64,000 nt of DNA from Methylomonas subterranea. Its GTDB lineage: Bacteria > Pseudomonadota > Gammaproteobacteria > Methylococcales > Methylomonadaceae. The notes under the pieces are model-generated. The model searched no databases, had not been told where the DNA came from, and saw only the letters and a program-made list of their open reading frames with translations. Positions 1 through 10,297 of this stretch are shown here, in pieces. The position numbers were made by a program, and so were the translations under genes. How positions within the stretch are numbered: the stretch's first letter is position 1; each line of letters opens with the position of its first letter. The stretch lies in NCBI RefSeq assembly GCF_024505185.1, contig NZ_JANIBJ010000015.1, positions 41,644-105,643 of the forward strand, given 5' to 3'.

Positions 1-869
1 CCTAATTCTTCAAAAATATCCTCGGCGGTTTCCACCAGTTTGGCCCCTTGCCTGATTAAAGCGTTACAGCCGCGCGCCAATGGATTGTTGATCGAACCCG
101 GAATGGCAAACACTTCCCGGTTTTGTTCCAGGGCCATTCTGGCGCTAATCAGCGATCCGCTTTGTTGGGCGGCCTCCACGACCAGCAAGCCCCGACATAA
201 ACCGCTGATAATTCGATTTCGCCGGGGAAAGTGGCCGGTTTTGGCTTTTGTGCCCGGCGGAAACTCGGAAACCAAAGCACCGTTTGCCACAATTTCCGTC
301 GCCAATTGTTGATGACAAGCCGGATAAACTCTATCCAATCCGGTACCGGCCACCGCGATGGTACAACCGCTTGCGTTCAACGCTCCTTGATGGCTGGCCG
401 CATCGATGCCCAACGCCATGCCGCTGGTGATCACATAACCAGCCTCGGATAGGGCTCTAGCGAAATCAAGCGCAATTCTTACCCCCGCGGCGGATGGGTT
501 ACGGCTGCCAACCATGGCGATTTGCGGCGCATTTAGGCATTCAGACCTGCCCTTAACGAAAAGTATCGGCGGAGGATCGGCGATTTCTTTTAATTGCTCG
601 GGGTAATCGGCATCCTGAAGCGTGATTGCGGTATTTCCGGGCTGCTCAAGCCAGAGTAAATCCTGTTCGACCAATTCCCAGTTTGGGTTTTGCAGAGCCT
701 CGACGAGTTTTTCACCTATTCCCGCCCCCTTCAATGCGGCCTTGGACAGGCAAAAAATTTGCTCAATGGAAAAATGCGCCAACAGGCGCCTTACGGCGAC
801 CGGCCCGACCCCTGGCACGCGGGTCAGAGCCAGCCAGTATTTGATATGCGAATTCAGCGTTTTTGACAA
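1..869 (-). CDS. dprA: DNA processing protein DprA (3' part outside window)
   Basis: DprA binds single-stranded DNA and loads RecA during natural transformation. Reading the minus strand gives the HhH-like start (ALTRVPGVGP), then the Rossmann-type core with VGSRNPS, GMALGID, AVAGTGLDRVYP, SEFPPG and RRNRIISGL, and EVFAIPG. These are family hallmarks. The C-terminal winged-helix part lies beyond base 1. No ATG is available at the 5' end, so a TTG at 867-869 is the most likely start, without a convincing ribosome binding site. It lies just downstream of the LysM gene on the same strand, a common gammaproteobacterial pair. Confidence 0.9.
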   Translation of the reverse strand, partial: MSKTLNSHIKYWLALTRVPGVGPVAVRRLLAHFSIEQIFCLSKAALKGAGIGEKLVEALQNPNWELVEQDLLWLEQPGNTAITLQDADYPEQLKEIADPPPILFVKGRSECLNAPQIAMVGSRNPSAAGVRIALDFARALSEAGYVITSGMALGIDAASHQGALNASGCTIAVAGTGLDRVYPACHQQLATEIVANGALVSEFPPGTKAKTGHFPRRNRIISGLCRGLLVVEAAQQSGSLISARMALEQNREVFAIPGSINNPLARGCNALIRQGAKLVETAEDIFEEL

Positions 870-920
870 TAAAAGAACTACCCGGTGTATACCCCTCGCG
901 CTGTTGGCGAGGGCGGTATT

Positions 921-1982
921 TTATGGTGTTTGCACTCTGTCCAAAGTGTGAATGGCCGAAGTCGCTTTCATCACCAAGGCGTAACTTACGCGCTCGAATG
1001 GGCGAAAAACCATCAGCACCCCGGCCAATTCATCCGGCAATTTAACCGGCACGGCGTTATCGGATTGAATCTTATCGGCCACGACACGCCCTTTTCTGTA
1101 TATATCCAGGGTGTGGCCGACTTCCAAGCCGTCCGCCGTACCCTTGTCAATCACCACGATATCGTATTGACCAATCTGGGAAACGCCGCCCATAACCCGA
1201 ATAATGCTTCCCACCACGCGTTGCTCCGGCGGCCTGGGGAAATAATTCAAGGCCATTTCGCCGGCCGAACTCAACATCAACCTGTCGCCGCGACGCACTT
1301 GGCTATTGGATTTGGTAATGCGCAAGGTGGCCGGATCGCCCGGACTTTCCAACAGCGTGTCGGCGACATAATCCGCTTCGTAACCGAGTATCTCTTGGGT
1401 ATCCGGACTGATATACGGTTTGCCTTGGCGGTAAATGGTGTATTCGAGCCCTTCCGGATTTTCGATCGCCCGCACATAAACCCTATCGCCGCTACCGGCC
1501 ACTAAATGCTCATCGGCGATTTCAAGCACGTAAGGTGCCTGACCCAGCTCATCGGCGGCTACGACCTTGGGCGAGCTCAAAAACTGCGTAATCGCGTCGC
1601 TGGGTATCATCGGAATCGCTTGCTCGATCGACGATTCCCGGATATGCGGCGTCAGGTTGGGCGACTCGCCATAGCCGAACTCCGGCGTCAAACTCAGGCG
1701 CGGCTCGCCATCCACGTAGGAAAAATACAGCGTGTCGCCCGGATAAATCCAGTGCGGGTTTTTGATGTGCGGATTATTATGCCAGAGCCGCGGCCATTGC
1801 CAGGGGTGCTCGAGAAATTTGCCGGAAATGTCCCATAAAGTATCCCCCTTGACCACGGTATATTGATCAGGATGGTTGGGGTTGATCCGTAATGAATCAG
1901 CCCATACAAAAGCGCTAAAAAGCAAGGGAATCAACAATCCCAGCAATAGACGTAAAGCCATAAAGTTATTCCTGCCAGCCAT
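921..1982 (-). CDS. LysM-domain secreted protein upstream of dprA
   Basis: A 353-residue protein with a hydrophobic N-terminal segment (about residues 8-28, ending VWA) fitting a signal peptide, then one LysM domain near residues 40-90 (YTVVKGDTLWDISGKF, IYPGDTLYF). LysM binds peptidoglycan or chitin glycan, so it should act in the periplasm. The remaining 260 residues match no catalytic domain that I can name. Met8 may be the true start because it places the signal peptide at the N terminus. It is co-directional with dprA (51-base gap). Exact function of this family is not known to me. Confidence 0.85.
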   Translation of the reverse strand: MAGRNNFMALRLLLGLLIPLLFSAFVWADSLRINPNHPDQYTVVKGDTLWDISGKFLEHPWQWPRLWHNNPHIKNPHWIYPGDTLYFSYVDGEPRLSLTPEFGYGESPNLTPHIRESSIEQAIPMIPSDAITQFLSSPKVVAADELGQAPYVLEIADEHLVAGSGDRVYVRAIENPEGLEYTIYRQGKPYISPDTQEILGYEADYVADTLLESPGDPATLRITKSNSQVRRGDRLMLSSAGEMALNYFPRPPEQRVVGSIIRVMGGVSQIGQYDIVVIDKGTADGLEVGHTLDIYRKGRVVADKIQSDNAVPVKLPDELAGVLMVFRPFERVSYALVMKATSAIHTLDRVQTP

Positions 1983-2084
1983 GAGAAGAATCTGTGTGAT
2001 TGCAAAGTTTAGATGAATTCGGCCATAAATCCAGCCGCGGAATCACTGCGGGACTCGCTCTACACTGTTACCCAGCGGGACCGA

Positions 2085-3053
2085 CTACTGACTTTTAAAT
2101 TCCGCCTGATGCTGAAGGAACCATTGGTAGGTCGCATTTAAACCTTCCTCCAAACCGATGGTAGGCTGCCAGCCCAGCGAGCGCAATTTGCCGTTGTCCA
2201 TTAATTTGCGCGGTGTGCCATCGGGTTTGGAGCTATCCCATTCGATACTGCCGTTAAAACCCACCACTTTTTGAATCGTTTCAGCTAAGCTCCGAATGGT
2301 AACATCCTCGCCGGTCCCCACATTCAAATGCGACAACATCGGTTCAATCGTCGCCCAGTAAGAACTCGCATCCAGGTTCAACACATGCAAACAGGCCGCG
2401 GCCATATCGTCCACATGCAAAAATTCCCGCATCGCCGTGCCGGTTCCCCACAACGTCACGCTTGAAGCATGCGCCGTTTTGGCATCATGAAACTTGCGTA
2501 TCATGGCCGGAATAACATGACTGTTTTCCAGATGAAAATTATCGTTTTCGCCGTAAAGATTGGTCGGCATGACCGAACGATAGTCCGTGCCGAATTGGCG
2601 GTTATAGGATTCGCATAATTTTATGCCGGCGATCTTGGCAATGGCATAGGGCTCGTTGGTGGCCTCCAAAACCCCGGTCAACAAAGCCGATTCCCGCATC
2701 GGCTGTTCGGCAAATTTGGGATAAATGCAGGAACTGCCCAAAAACAACAACTCCCGGCATCCCGCCGCCCACGCCTGATGAATGATATTGGCTTCCATCA
2801 TCAGATTTTGGTAAATGAATTCCGCCGGATAAACATTGTTGGCATGAATGCCTCCCACCTTGGCCGCGGCCAGAATCACCCGCTCGGGTTTTTCGGTTTG
2901 CATAAATTCTCGTACCGCAGCCTGATCGGTCAAATCCAACTCGGCATGTGTGCGCACCAGCACATTTTCGCATCCCGCCGACTGCAACTGCCGCAAAATG
3001 GCCGAGCCTACCATGCCCCGGTGGCCAGCCAGATAGATTTTCTTGTCTGTCAC
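2085..3053 (-). CDS. fcl: GDP-L-fucose synthase
   Basis: Converts GDP-4-keto-6-deoxy-mannose to GDP-L-fucose by epimerisation and NADPH reduction. It is an extended short-chain dehydrogenase: nucleotide-binding GHRGMVG at residues 10-16, the GSSCIYP segment with Ser107/Ser108, and the catalytic YAIAK (Tyr136, Lys140). Its 322 residues are the usual family length. It starts 4 bases after gmd, which supplies its substrate, so the two form an operon giving a fucose donor for surface polysaccharide. Confidence 0.95.
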   Translation of the reverse strand: MTDKKIYLAGHRGMVGSAILRQLQSAGCENVLVRTHAELDLTDQAAVREFMQTEKPERVILAAAKVGGIHANNVYPAEFIYQNLMMEANIIHQAWAAGCRELLFLGSSCIYPKFAEQPMRESALLTGVLEATNEPYAIAKIAGIKLCESYNRQFGTDYRSVMPTNLYGENDNFHLENSHVIPAMIRKFHDAKTAHASSVTLWGTGTAMREFLHVDDMAAACLHVLNLDASSYWATIEPMLSHLNVGTGEDVTIRSLAETIQKVVGFNGSIEWDSSKPDGTPRKLMDNGKLRSLGWQPTIGLEEGLNATYQWFLQHQAEFKSQ

Positions 3054-3057
3054 GGAA

Positions 3058-4179
3058 TTACTCCTTGCTTACCGCTACGCTATATCCTTGCTGTTTCAGC
3101 AATGCATGTTTTTGCGCCTGTTCCAAATCGTAAGCCACCATTTCCTTGATCATTTCTCCCAAGCTGATTTGCGGCACCCAGCCCAACTTTTCCTTGGCCT
3201 TGGTCGGATCGCCCAACAAGGTTTCCACTTCGGCGGGACGGAAATAACGCGGATCGATGGCCACGATTTGCTGCCCTATTTCGGCTTTCGGCGCTTTATC
3301 GCCGCTTATGGCGGCAACATAGCCCTTTTCCTCGACACCATGGCCTTCCCAACGTATTGAAATACCCAACTCCAGGGCCGACATTTCGATAAACTGCCGC
3401 ACCGAATACTGCACGCCGGTCGCGATCACGTAATCTTCCGGCTGCTCCTGCTGCAGCATCATCCACTGCATCCGCACATAATCCTTGGCGTGCCCCCAAT
3501 CGCGCAGGGAGTCCATGTTACCCATATACAAACATTGTTCCAGACCCGCGGCAATATTGCTCAAGCCGCGAGTGATTTTGCGGGTCACAAAGGTTTCACC
3601 CCGCCGCGGCGACTCGTGGTTGAACAAAATACCGTTGCAGGCGTACATACCGTATGCTTCGCGGTAATTGACGGTTATCCAGTACGCATAAAGCTTGGCC
3701 ACCGCATAAGGAGAACGCGGATAAAACGGCGTGGTTTCTTTTTGCGGAATTTCCTGCACCAGTCCATATAATTCGGAGGTGGAAGCCTGATAGAAACGGG
3801 TGGATTTTTCCATACCTAAAAAGCGCATGGCTTCGAGAATACGCAGGGTGCCGATGGCATCCACATCGGCGGTATATTCCGGAGATTCAAACGACACCGC
3901 CACGTGGCTCATGGCTCCCAGGTTGTAAACCTCCGTGGGATTGGTTTCCTTGAGTATCCGGGTCAGGTTCGAGCTGTCGGTCAAATCGCCGTAATGCAGA
4001 TAAAACTTGGGATCCTTGACGTGCGGATCTTGATAAATGTGATCGACCCTCTCGGTGTTGAATAGCGATGCCCGCCGCTTGATGCCATGCACTTCATAGC
4101 CTTTTTCCAACAAAAACTCGGCCAGATACGAGCCGTCCTGCCCGGTTATCCCTGTGATTAAAGCTACCCGCTTTTCCAT
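3058..4179 (-). CDS. gmd: GDP-mannose 4,6-dehydratase
   Basis: First step from GDP-mannose toward GDP-L-fucose. It has the glycine motif GITGQDG (residues 10-16), ASTSELYG near 132-139 and the catalytic YAVAK (Tyr158, Lys162). The reading frame extends to 4218, but the ATG at 4179 has a good AGGAG site 7 bases upstream and gives the normal family start [10 protein letters not shown], with 373 residues. It precedes fcl by 4 bases on the same strand. Confidence 0.95.
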   Translation of the reverse strand: MEKRVALITGITGQDGSYLAEFLLEKGYEVHGIKRRASLFNTERVDHIYQDPHVKDPKFYLHYGDLTDSSNLTRILKETNPTEVYNLGAMSHVAVSFESPEYTADVDAIGTLRILEAMRFLGMEKSTRFYQASTSELYGLVQEIPQKETTPFYPRSPYAVAKLYAYWITVNYREAYGMYACNGILFNHESPRRGETFVTRKITRGLSNIAAGLEQCLYMGNMDSLRDWGHAKDYVRMQWMMLQQEQPEDYVIATGVQYSVRQFIEMSALELGISIRWEGHGVEEKGYVAAISGDKAPKAEIGQQIVAIDPRYFRPAEVETLLGDPTKAKEKLGWVPQISLGEMIKEMVAYDLEQAQKHALLKQQGYSVAVSKE

Positions 4180-4343
4180 CTCAACTCCTGAAATTTTAAT
4201 TACAAATAATTTAAACAAAAACGCAATGTCTGGAGCAAACCAGAGGTTTACAGGCTATTGGCGCATATTGATGAATGCAGAATGCTACACCATTTTCTTA
4301 AAAACCGGCTAGTTACCAAAATGTTTCAACGCTTGAATCGCTG

Positions 4344-5573
4344 TCACGCATGCCGGCATTTTTCAAGGTTGGCGCGAAGCGCTTCCAAAAATGCCTCGGT
4401 GCTCAAATAATGAGAATCCTGCACGGCATCACCATGGATACACATGGCCAGATCCTTGGTCATTTTGCCGGCTTCCACCGTATCGATACACACTCTTTCC
4501 AGGGTTTCGCAAAACCGGATCAACTCGGCGTTGCCATCCAATTTGCCCCGAAACGCCAACCCGCGAGTCCAAGCAAAAATCGACGCAATCGGGTTGGTTG
4601 AGGTGGTTTTGCCTTGCTGGTGCATACGATAATGGCGGGTGACCGTGCCATGCGCCGCTTCGGCCTCCATAATCTTGCCGTCCGGAGTCACCAGGGTGGA
4701 AGTCATCAAGCCCAGCGAACCGAAGCCCTGCGCCACGGTATCGGACTGCACATCGCCATCGTAATTTTTACAGGCCCATACGAACGCACCATTCCATTTC
4801 AACGCCGACGCCACCATGTCGTCGATCAGCTTGTGCTCGTAAACGATGCCCTTGGCTTGATAAAGCTCCTTGTATTCCGCTTGATAAATGGCTTCGAAAA
4901 TATCCTTGAAGCGACCGTCATACTTCTTCAATATGGTGTTTTTGGTAGACAGATAAAGCGGCCACCCCCTATCCAAGGCCACGTTGAAGCAACTGCGGGC
5001 AAATCCGGCAATTGACTCGTCGGTGTTGTACATCGCCAGCGCCACGCCATCGCCGTCAAAGTGATACACCTCGAAGCTTTGCTCCGGACCGCCGTCGTCC
5101 GGGGTGAAACTAATCTTTAATTTACCCTTGCCCCGGGTGACAAAATCCGTAGCCCGATATTGGTCACCAAAAGCGTGCCGGCCAATACAGATAGGCTGAG
5201 TCCAGTTCGGCACCAACCGAGGTACGTTGCGGCAAATAATTGGCTCCCGAAACACCGTGCCATCCAAAATATTTCGAATGGTGCCGTTGGGAGATTTGTA
5301 CATTTTCTTCAGACTGAACTCCGCCACCCTGGCCTCGTCCGGCGTAATCGTGGCACATTTGATGCCGACACCGTGCCGTTTGATCGCATTTGCCGCTTCT
5401 ATCGTGATTTGATCGTCCGTGGCATCGCGCTGCTGAATACACAAATCGTAATAGTCAATGTTTAAGTCCAGATACGGCAGAATTAACTGATCCTTAATGA
5501 AATGCCAGAGGATGCGAGTCATCTCGTCACCATCAATTTCCACGACCGGATTTTCGACAGATATTTTTTTCAT
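4344..5573 (-). CDS. icd: NADP-dependent isocitrate dehydrogenase, eukaryotic-like type
   Basis: Oxidative decarboxylation of isocitrate to 2-oxoglutarate. The 409-residue protein begins [18 protein letters not shown], contains the substrate loop KSPNGTIRN, and has [17 protein letters not shown] and [12 protein letters not shown]. These are features of the homodimeric subfamily shared with eukaryotic cytosolic and mitochondrial IDH rather than the E. coli Icd type. In methanotrophs it mainly supplies 2-oxoglutarate for ammonium assimilation. It is a single transcription unit by position. Confidence 0.93.
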   Translation of the reverse strand: MKKISVENPVVEIDGDEMTRILWHFIKDQLILPYLDLNIDYYDLCIQQRDATDDQITIEAANAIKRHGVGIKCATITPDEARVAEFSLKKMYKSPNGTIRNILDGTVFREPIICRNVPRLVPNWTQPICIGRHAFGDQYRATDFVTRGKGKLKISFTPDDGGPEQSFEVYHFDGDGVALAMYNTDESIAGFARSCFNVALDRGWPLYLSTKNTILKKYDGRFKDIFEAIYQAEYKELYQAKGIVYEHKLIDDMVASALKWNGAFVWACKNYDGDVQSDTVAQGFGSLGLMTSTLVTPDGKIMEAEAAHGTVTRHYRMHQQGKTTSTNPIASIFAWTRGLAFRGKLDGNAELIRFCETLERVCIDTVEAGKMTKDLAMCIHGDAVQDSHYLSTEAFLEALRANLEKCRHA

Positions 5574-5752
5574 TCCCTACTCCACACATTAACTCGTCGG
5601 CTCAGTATAGCCTGACAAACTGTTAAGTGCTTTACGCTTTACCGACGTCGCCAGGCAAGTTTATTGCACAGCTTGGCGGTTCATTGTATAAGAAGCAGAG
5701 CCTGGCCGGCCAACTGGCCGCCATCCAACCTAACCGGCCAGCGGAGACAGCC

Positions 5753-6094
5753 ATGAAAGAATATCAAGATGTTCGCAATCACTTACTCGACATGCTGGAA
5801 GAACTCGATGAGCGCCTAGGCAAAATCACCGATGATGTCAGACACGTCGACAAACCGCTGGAACAGGATTTTTCCGAACAGGCCGTCGAAGTCGAGAATG
5901 ACGAAGTGCTGGACGCCCTGGGCAATGCCGCCCGGGTTGAAGTTGAAAAAATCAAACAGGCTATTTCCAGAATCGACGACGGCAGTTACGGTATTTGCCT
6001 GGCATGCGGAGAACCGATCAAACAGGAACGTCTTACCGCGCTGCCCTACGCCAATCGATGTATTCATTGCGCCGAATTGAATGAGAAAAACTAA
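5753..6094 (+). CDS. TraR/DksA-family zinc-finger protein (short)
   Basis: A 113-residue relative of DksA, which binds the RNA polymerase secondary channel and acts with ppGpp. It has an N-terminal helical part with Asp/Glu-rich stretches and a C-terminal zinc finger, CLAC followed by CIHC with 17 residues between the pairs. The frame is open from 5627, but the ATG at 5753 has a GGAG site 6 bases upstream and gives the normal family start. It is shorter than DksA proper (about 150), so it may be a paralogue of different function. Transcription probably ends in the palindromic repeat that begins one base after the stop. Confidence 0.88.
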   Translation: MKEYQDVRNHLLDMLEELDERLGKITDDVRHVDKPLEQDFSEQAVEVENDEVLDALGNAARVEVEKIKQAISRIDDGSYGICLACGEPIKQERLTALPYANRCIHCAELNEKN

Positions 6095-6246
6095 TTCTAC
6101 TTTGTCGCATTTAAAAACCGCCGTCATGTCCGCCTGGAAGCGAGCATCCAGCGCCATGGATGGCAGGCTTCGGTCCATCCTGGCGCCTGGATTCCGGCAA
6201 TCCCTGCCGGAATGACGAATTCCTTTAAGAATCTGACAAAGTAGAA
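6095..6246. repeat. 152-base imperfect palindrome with 12-base terminal inverted repeats
   Basis: The ends are TTCTACTTTGTC at 6095-6106 and its exact inverse GACAAAGTAGAA at 6235-6246. The arms continue to match inward through a CGTCAT...CC motif and a CATCCAG/GATTCCGG-type core, so the unit can fold into one long hairpin. It encodes nothing and resembles a non-autonomous miniature element or REP-type repeat in the gap before pilT. No flanking target duplication is obvious by eye. Confidence 0.75.
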
Positions 6247-6364
6247 CTAACAACCGTGAAGTAAAACAAGACCGAAAAGCCGGTCCAACACCGCCCGGCG
6301 CGATGCGCTCAACAATCTGTACTATCCTTGCCCCTACACTTTCACCATAGCTGAGACAATACTC

Positions 6365-7402
6365 ATGGACATTGCCGAATTATTGACGTTTTCCGTTAAA
6401 AATAAAGCCTCGGATTTGCATTTGTCCGCCGGCCTGCCGCCCATGATTCGGGTCGATGGCGATATCCGCCGCATCAATATTCCGGCTCTGGATCATAAGG
6501 AAGTTCATGCGCTGATTTACGACATCATGAACGACAAGCAGCGCCGAGATTACGAAGAATTCCTGGAAACCGACTTTTCCTTTGCCTTGCCCGGCGTGGC
6601 GCGCTTCAGGGTCAACGCCTTCAATCAGGATCGGGGTGCCGGCGCTGTCTTCCGGACCATTCCGTCCAAGGTATTAACACTGGAAGACTTGGGCGCCCCC
6701 AAGTTTTTCGAGGAAGTCTGTACCAAGCCGCGCGGTTTGATTCTGGTGACCGGCCCCACCGGTTCGGGTAAATCCACCACGTTGGCCGCCATGATCAACC
6801 ACATCAATTCCAACGACTATTCGCACATCCTGACCGTCGAAGATCCGATAGAATTCGTACACGAGAGCCAGAAATCATTGATCAATCAACGCGAGGTGCA
6901 TAGGGACACGCTAGGCTTCAACGAAGCCTTGCGTTCGGCGCTACGGGAAGACCCGGACATCATTCTGGTCGGCGAAATGAGGGATTTGGAAACCATACGT
7001 CTGGCATTGACCGCCGCCGAAACCGGCCACTTGGTGTTCGGCACCTTGCACACCACTTCCGCCGCCAAAACCATCGACCGGATCATCGACGTCTTCCCGG
7101 CGGCGGAAAAAGACATGATACGTTCCATGCTGTCGGAGTCCTTGCAGGCGGTCATCTCGCAAACGCTATTGAAAAAAGTCGGCGGCGGCCGGATTGCCGC
7201 CCACGAAATCATGGTCGGCACCGCCGCGATTCGCAACCTGATCCGCGAGGCCAAGGTGGCGCAAATGTATTCGGCGATCCAAACCGGCCGCAAGGACGGT
7301 ATGCAGACGCTGGATCAAAACTTGAAGGAACTGGTCGACAAGGGGCTAATCACCGCCAAGGCGGCCATGGTGAAAGCCGTCAACAAAGACTTGTTCCGCT
7401 AA
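6365..7402 (+). CDS. pilT: Type IV pilus retraction ATPase PilT
   Basis: Hexameric ATPase that depolymerises type IV pili for twitching and DNA uptake. It has the N-terminal PAS-like domain (ASDLHLSAGLPP), Walker A GPTGSGKST at residues 130-138, an Asp-box around PDIILVGEMRD, and the His-box HLVFGTLHT. Its 345 residues match the family. It is followed 16 bases later by pilU, the usual accessory pair. With dprA in the window this fits pilus-based competence (inference). Confidence 0.97.
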   Translation: MDIAELLTFSVKNKASDLHLSAGLPPMIRVDGDIRRINIPALDHKEVHALIYDIMNDKQRRDYEEFLETDFSFALPGVARFRVNAFNQDRGAGAVFRTIPSKVLTLEDLGAPKFFEEVCTKPRGLILVTGPTGSGKSTTLAAMINHINSNDYSHILTVEDPIEFVHESQKSLINQREVHRDTLGFNEALRSALREDPDIILVGEMRDLETIRLALTAAETGHLVFGTLHTTSAAKTIDRIIDVFPAAEKDMIRSMLSESLQAVISQTLLKKVGGGRIAAHEIMVGTAAIRNLIREAKVAQMYSAIQTGRKDGMQTLDQNLKELVDKGLITAKAAMVKAVNKDLFR

Positions 7403-7418
7403 AAAAACGGGAGGGAAC

Positions 7419-8552
7419 ATGGACTTCAAAGCATTACTGGCCCTGATGGTGGAAAAAAAGGCCTCTGACTTATTCATCACCGCCGGCAAGCCGCCCTGCA
7501 TGAAAATCGACGGCAAAGTGGTGGATGTTTCCAAAAACATTCTGACCGCCGATCAAGCGCTGAAAGTGGTACTCAGCATCATGGAGCAACGTCAGAAAGA
7601 CGAATTCGAACATACCAAGGAATGCCAGTTCGCCATGGGCGTCGAAGGCCTGGGCCGCTTCCGGGTCAGTGCCTTTACCCAGCGCGATGCGGCCGGCATG
7701 GTTTTACGCCGCATCGAAACCGCGATTCCCTCTTCCGAAGAGCTGCATCTGCCGCCGGTTCTGAAAGAACTGATCATGTACAAACGCGGCTTGGTATTGT
7801 TTGTGGGCGCCACCGGTACCGGTAAATCGACCTCCTTGGCAGCCTTGATCCGCCATCGCAACGAAAACAGCAACGGTCATATCATTACCATCGAAGACCC
7901 GATCGAATTCGTGCATCCGCACAGGGGCTGTATCATCACTCAGCGCGAAGTAGGGCTGGATACCGAATCTTACGAAGTGGCGCTGAAAAACACCTTGCGG
8001 CAAGCGCCGGATGTGATTCTGATTGGCGAGGTCAGGACCAAAGAGACCATGCAACACGCCATTACCTTTGCCGAGACCGGCCATTTGTGCCTATGTACCT
8101 TGCACGCGAATAACGCCAACCAAGCGCTGGATCGTATCCTGCACTTTTTCCCGGAAGACATGCATGGGCAAATCTTCATGGACCTGTCGCTGAATCTGCG
8201 CGGCATCGTCGCTCAGCAACTGGTCAAGCGCGCCGACGGCAAGGGGCGATATCCGGCTATTGAAATTCTGCTGAATACGCCGCTGGTGTCGGACTTGGTT
8301 CGTAAAGGCGAAGTGCATAAGCTGAAGGAACTGATGAAGAACTCCCGCGAACACGGCATGCAGACCTTCGATCAAGCGTTGTACGACCTGTATACCGCCG
8401 GCAAAATCAGTTACGAAGACGCCTTGAACGCGGCCGACTCCCGCAACGAAGTCCGCCTGATGATCAAATTGGGCGCGGAAAATGCCGATTTCGACAATGA
8501 CGAAATGAAACTGTCGGAAACCGACGAAGACAACGGCAGCCTTTACAAATAA
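7419..8552 (+). CDS. pilU: Type IV pilus accessory ATPase PilU
   Basis: Paralogue of PilT that supports pilus retraction. It has KASDLFITAGKPP at the N terminus, Walker A GATGTGKST near residue 130, APDVILIGEVR, and LCTLHANNANQALDRI. The extra C-terminal tail (acidic, after residue 350) separates it from PilT. Its start follows a strong GGAGGG site. It is in an operon with pilT. Confidence 0.96.
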   Translation: MDFKALLALMVEKKASDLFITAGKPPCMKIDGKVVDVSKNILTADQALKVVLSIMEQRQKDEFEHTKECQFAMGVEGLGRFRVSAFTQRDAAGMVLRRIETAIPSSEELHLPPVLKELIMYKRGLVLFVGATGTGKSTSLAALIRHRNENSNGHIITIEDPIEFVHPHRGCIITQREVGLDTESYEVALKNTLRQAPDVILIGEVRTKETMQHAITFAETGHLCLCTLHANNANQALDRILHFFPEDMHGQIFMDLSLNLRGIVAQQLVKRADGKGRYPAIEILLNTPLVSDLVRKGEVHKLKELMKNSREHGMQTFDQALYDLYTAGKISYEDALNAADSRNEVRLMIKLGAENADFDNDEMKLSETDEDNGSLYK

Positions 8553-8566
8553 GCAATCCAATCATC

Positions 8567-9724
8567 ATGAACCCGGCGGTATTTTTTTTAAAGCCCAGAC
8601 ATTGTTTAAGCTTGGTCTTGCTTATTTTTAGTAGCGGTTGCGCCAATCAAGCGGAAACACCGCCCACTCAGCCACGTAGCGGCGCACCCACCCAGCAGCT
8701 TCCGCCCCGGCAAGTCAGATCGGCAACCCCGGCCTTGCGCCCCCTTGCCAACGTTGGCGCATATTCGGCGGAGTCGATTTCCGGAGATTACACCGGCTAT
8801 CAAGACCTGAAGCGCTTCATCGAATTCATGGAGCAAAAGCACGGCTTTGACCGTCTCTACTTGAACGGTTTGTTTTCACAAGCCAAGCGCAAACAATGGA
8901 CTTTGGATTATCTGGCCAAATCAGATCAAAGCCTGAAAGCCCAACCAGGCAAAGGCAGCTGGTCGCGTTACCGGGCAAAATTTCTGGATGACAGGCATAT
9001 CAATAGCGGCGTGGCTTTCTGGCAAACACACCAAAACACTTTGCAACGCGCAAGCCAACAATACGGAGTGCCGGCGGAGTATATTCTCGGCATCATGGCA
9101 GTCGAAACCACCTTCGGTAGCTATGTCGGCAGCCACCGCGTCATCGATGCCTTGACCACTTTGGCTTTCGATTATCGCAGGCGCGGCGACTATTTTCGTG
9201 CCGAACTGGAAAACTTTCTGGTCATGACTCGCAACGAGCGCATGGATCCGGCTAAACCGGTCGGCTCCTTTGCGGGGGCCATGGGTCTGGGACAATTCAT
9301 GCCCAGCAGTTTTATGGAATGGGCGGTGGACTTCAACGGCGACGGTCATCGCGACTTGTGGGACCCGGTGGACAGCATAGGCAGCGTCGCCAACTATTTT
9401 GCCCAACACGGCTGGCAACCCGGGCAGCCGGTAGTTTCCCCGATTCAAGGAACCCCGAGGGCAAGCCGTCTGGAGCCAGGACTGGATCGTATATATTCGA
9501 TAAAGTCTTTAACCGAATCCGGCCTGTCTCCCACCATTGCTTGCAACTGCGACGCGCCATTGCGTCTATTATGGTTGCGGCATAACCACGGAGACGAGTA
9601 CCGGGTGGGCTATCCCAATTTTTACGTCATCACCCGCTACAATCAAAGCACCCACTATGCCATGGCGGTTCACGAACTAGCGCAGGCCATCAAAAACGCT
9701 TACCTAAAGGATAAAAAGGGCTAA
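8567..9724 (+). CDS. mltB: Membrane-bound lytic murein transglycosylase B
   Basis: Cleaves the MurNAc-GlcNAc bond of peptidoglycan with formation of 1,6-anhydroMurNAc. The signal peptide ends in SSGC (Cys25), a loose lipobox. The SLT-type catalytic segment is ILGIMAVETTFGSYVG with Glu180 as catalytic acid, followed by GAMGLGQFMPSSF and a DFNGDGHRDLWD calcium-type loop. Length 385 is normal. It begins 14 bases after pilU and may be read from the same transcript; cell-wall remodelling next to pilus genes is plausible but unproven. Confidence 0.92.
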   Translation: MNPAVFFLKPRHCLSLVLLIFSSGCANQAETPPTQPRSGAPTQQLPPRQVRSATPALRPLANVGAYSAESISGDYTGYQDLKRFIEFMEQKHGFDRLYLNGLFSQAKRKQWTLDYLAKSDQSLKAQPGKGSWSRYRAKFLDDRHINSGVAFWQTHQNTLQRASQQYGVPAEYILGIMAVETTFGSYVGSHRVIDALTTLAFDYRRRGDYFRAELENFLVMTRNERMDPAKPVGSFAGAMGLGQFMPSSFMEWAVDFNGDGHRDLWDPVDSIGSVANYFAQHGWQPGQPVVSPIQGTPRASRLEPGLDRIYSIKSLTESGLSPTIACNCDAPLRLLWLRHNHGDEYRVGYPNFYVITRYNQSTHYAMAVHELAQAIKNAYLKDKKG

Positions 9725-9813
9725 CAGCCGCGCCGCTTTGGTTTTATTAAGCTTTTTTTAAGAGGAAACCAACAGAATTAATCGCGACTGAATCGATTAC
9801 CTTAGGAGCCTTT

Positions 9814-10182
9814 ATGATCAGATTAGCGATTATTGCAGTAATAGGCCTGCTGTTTTCCCAGCCCACCCTGGCCGACCCTCACTGGCGCGGCCACGGCCGC
9901 CACCATCATGGGCATCACCACAGACACGACCATTACCCACGTTACCGGCAGGAATATGTTTATATACCGGAAAGAGTGGTTGAATACGTTCCGGTAAGGC
10001 CGCGTTACTATGCCCCGCCACCGCCGCCGGCAACCTATTACCGTTACGACCAGCGCTCGCCGCAAGGCTTGGTGGGCGGCATGGTTGGAAGCGCGATGGG
10101 TTATCAAATGGGCAGCGGCGATCCGTTGGCGGCGGGAATAGGCGCCGCTGCAGGCGCTTGGCTGGGCAACGGGTTTTATTAA
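9814..10182 (+). CDS. His-rich periplasmic protein with C-terminal glycine zipper
   Basis: 122 residues. An N-terminal signal peptide (about 1-20, ending TLA) is followed by a cluster of His, Arg and Tyr (residues 22-60), a Pro/Tyr stretch, and a glycine zipper (LVGGMVGSAMGYQMG, then AAGIGAAAGAWLG). Such glycine-zipper proteins insert into or associate with membranes. The His cluster could bind metal (inference). The start has a clear AGGAG site. No specific function is known to me. A strong terminator follows. Confidence 0.75.
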   Translation: MIRLAIIAVIGLLFSQPTLADPHWRGHGRHHHGHHHRHDHYPRYRQEYVYIPERVVEYVPVRPRYYAPPPPPATYYRYDQRSPQGLVGGMVGSAMGYQMGSGDPLAAGIGAAAGAWLGNGFY

Positions 10183-10211
10183 ACCTTGAATTCGGCAACT
10201 TTCATCAATAC

Positions 10212-10237
10212 AAAGCCGGGCGCTGCCCGGCTTTTTT
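10212..10237 (+). terminator. Rho-independent terminator after the glycine-zipper gene
   Basis: A 10-base stem (AAAGCCGGGC / GCCCGGCTTT) with a 3-base loop runs straight into a T-tract, 30 bases after the stop at 10182. It is also placed between convergent genes, so it may serve both directions in part. Confidence 0.9.
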
Positions 10238-10297
10238 ATCGGCTTTTTACCCTCACCCCCTCTCGATCGCTCTTCAAGTCCACCCCACGGGTTAATG

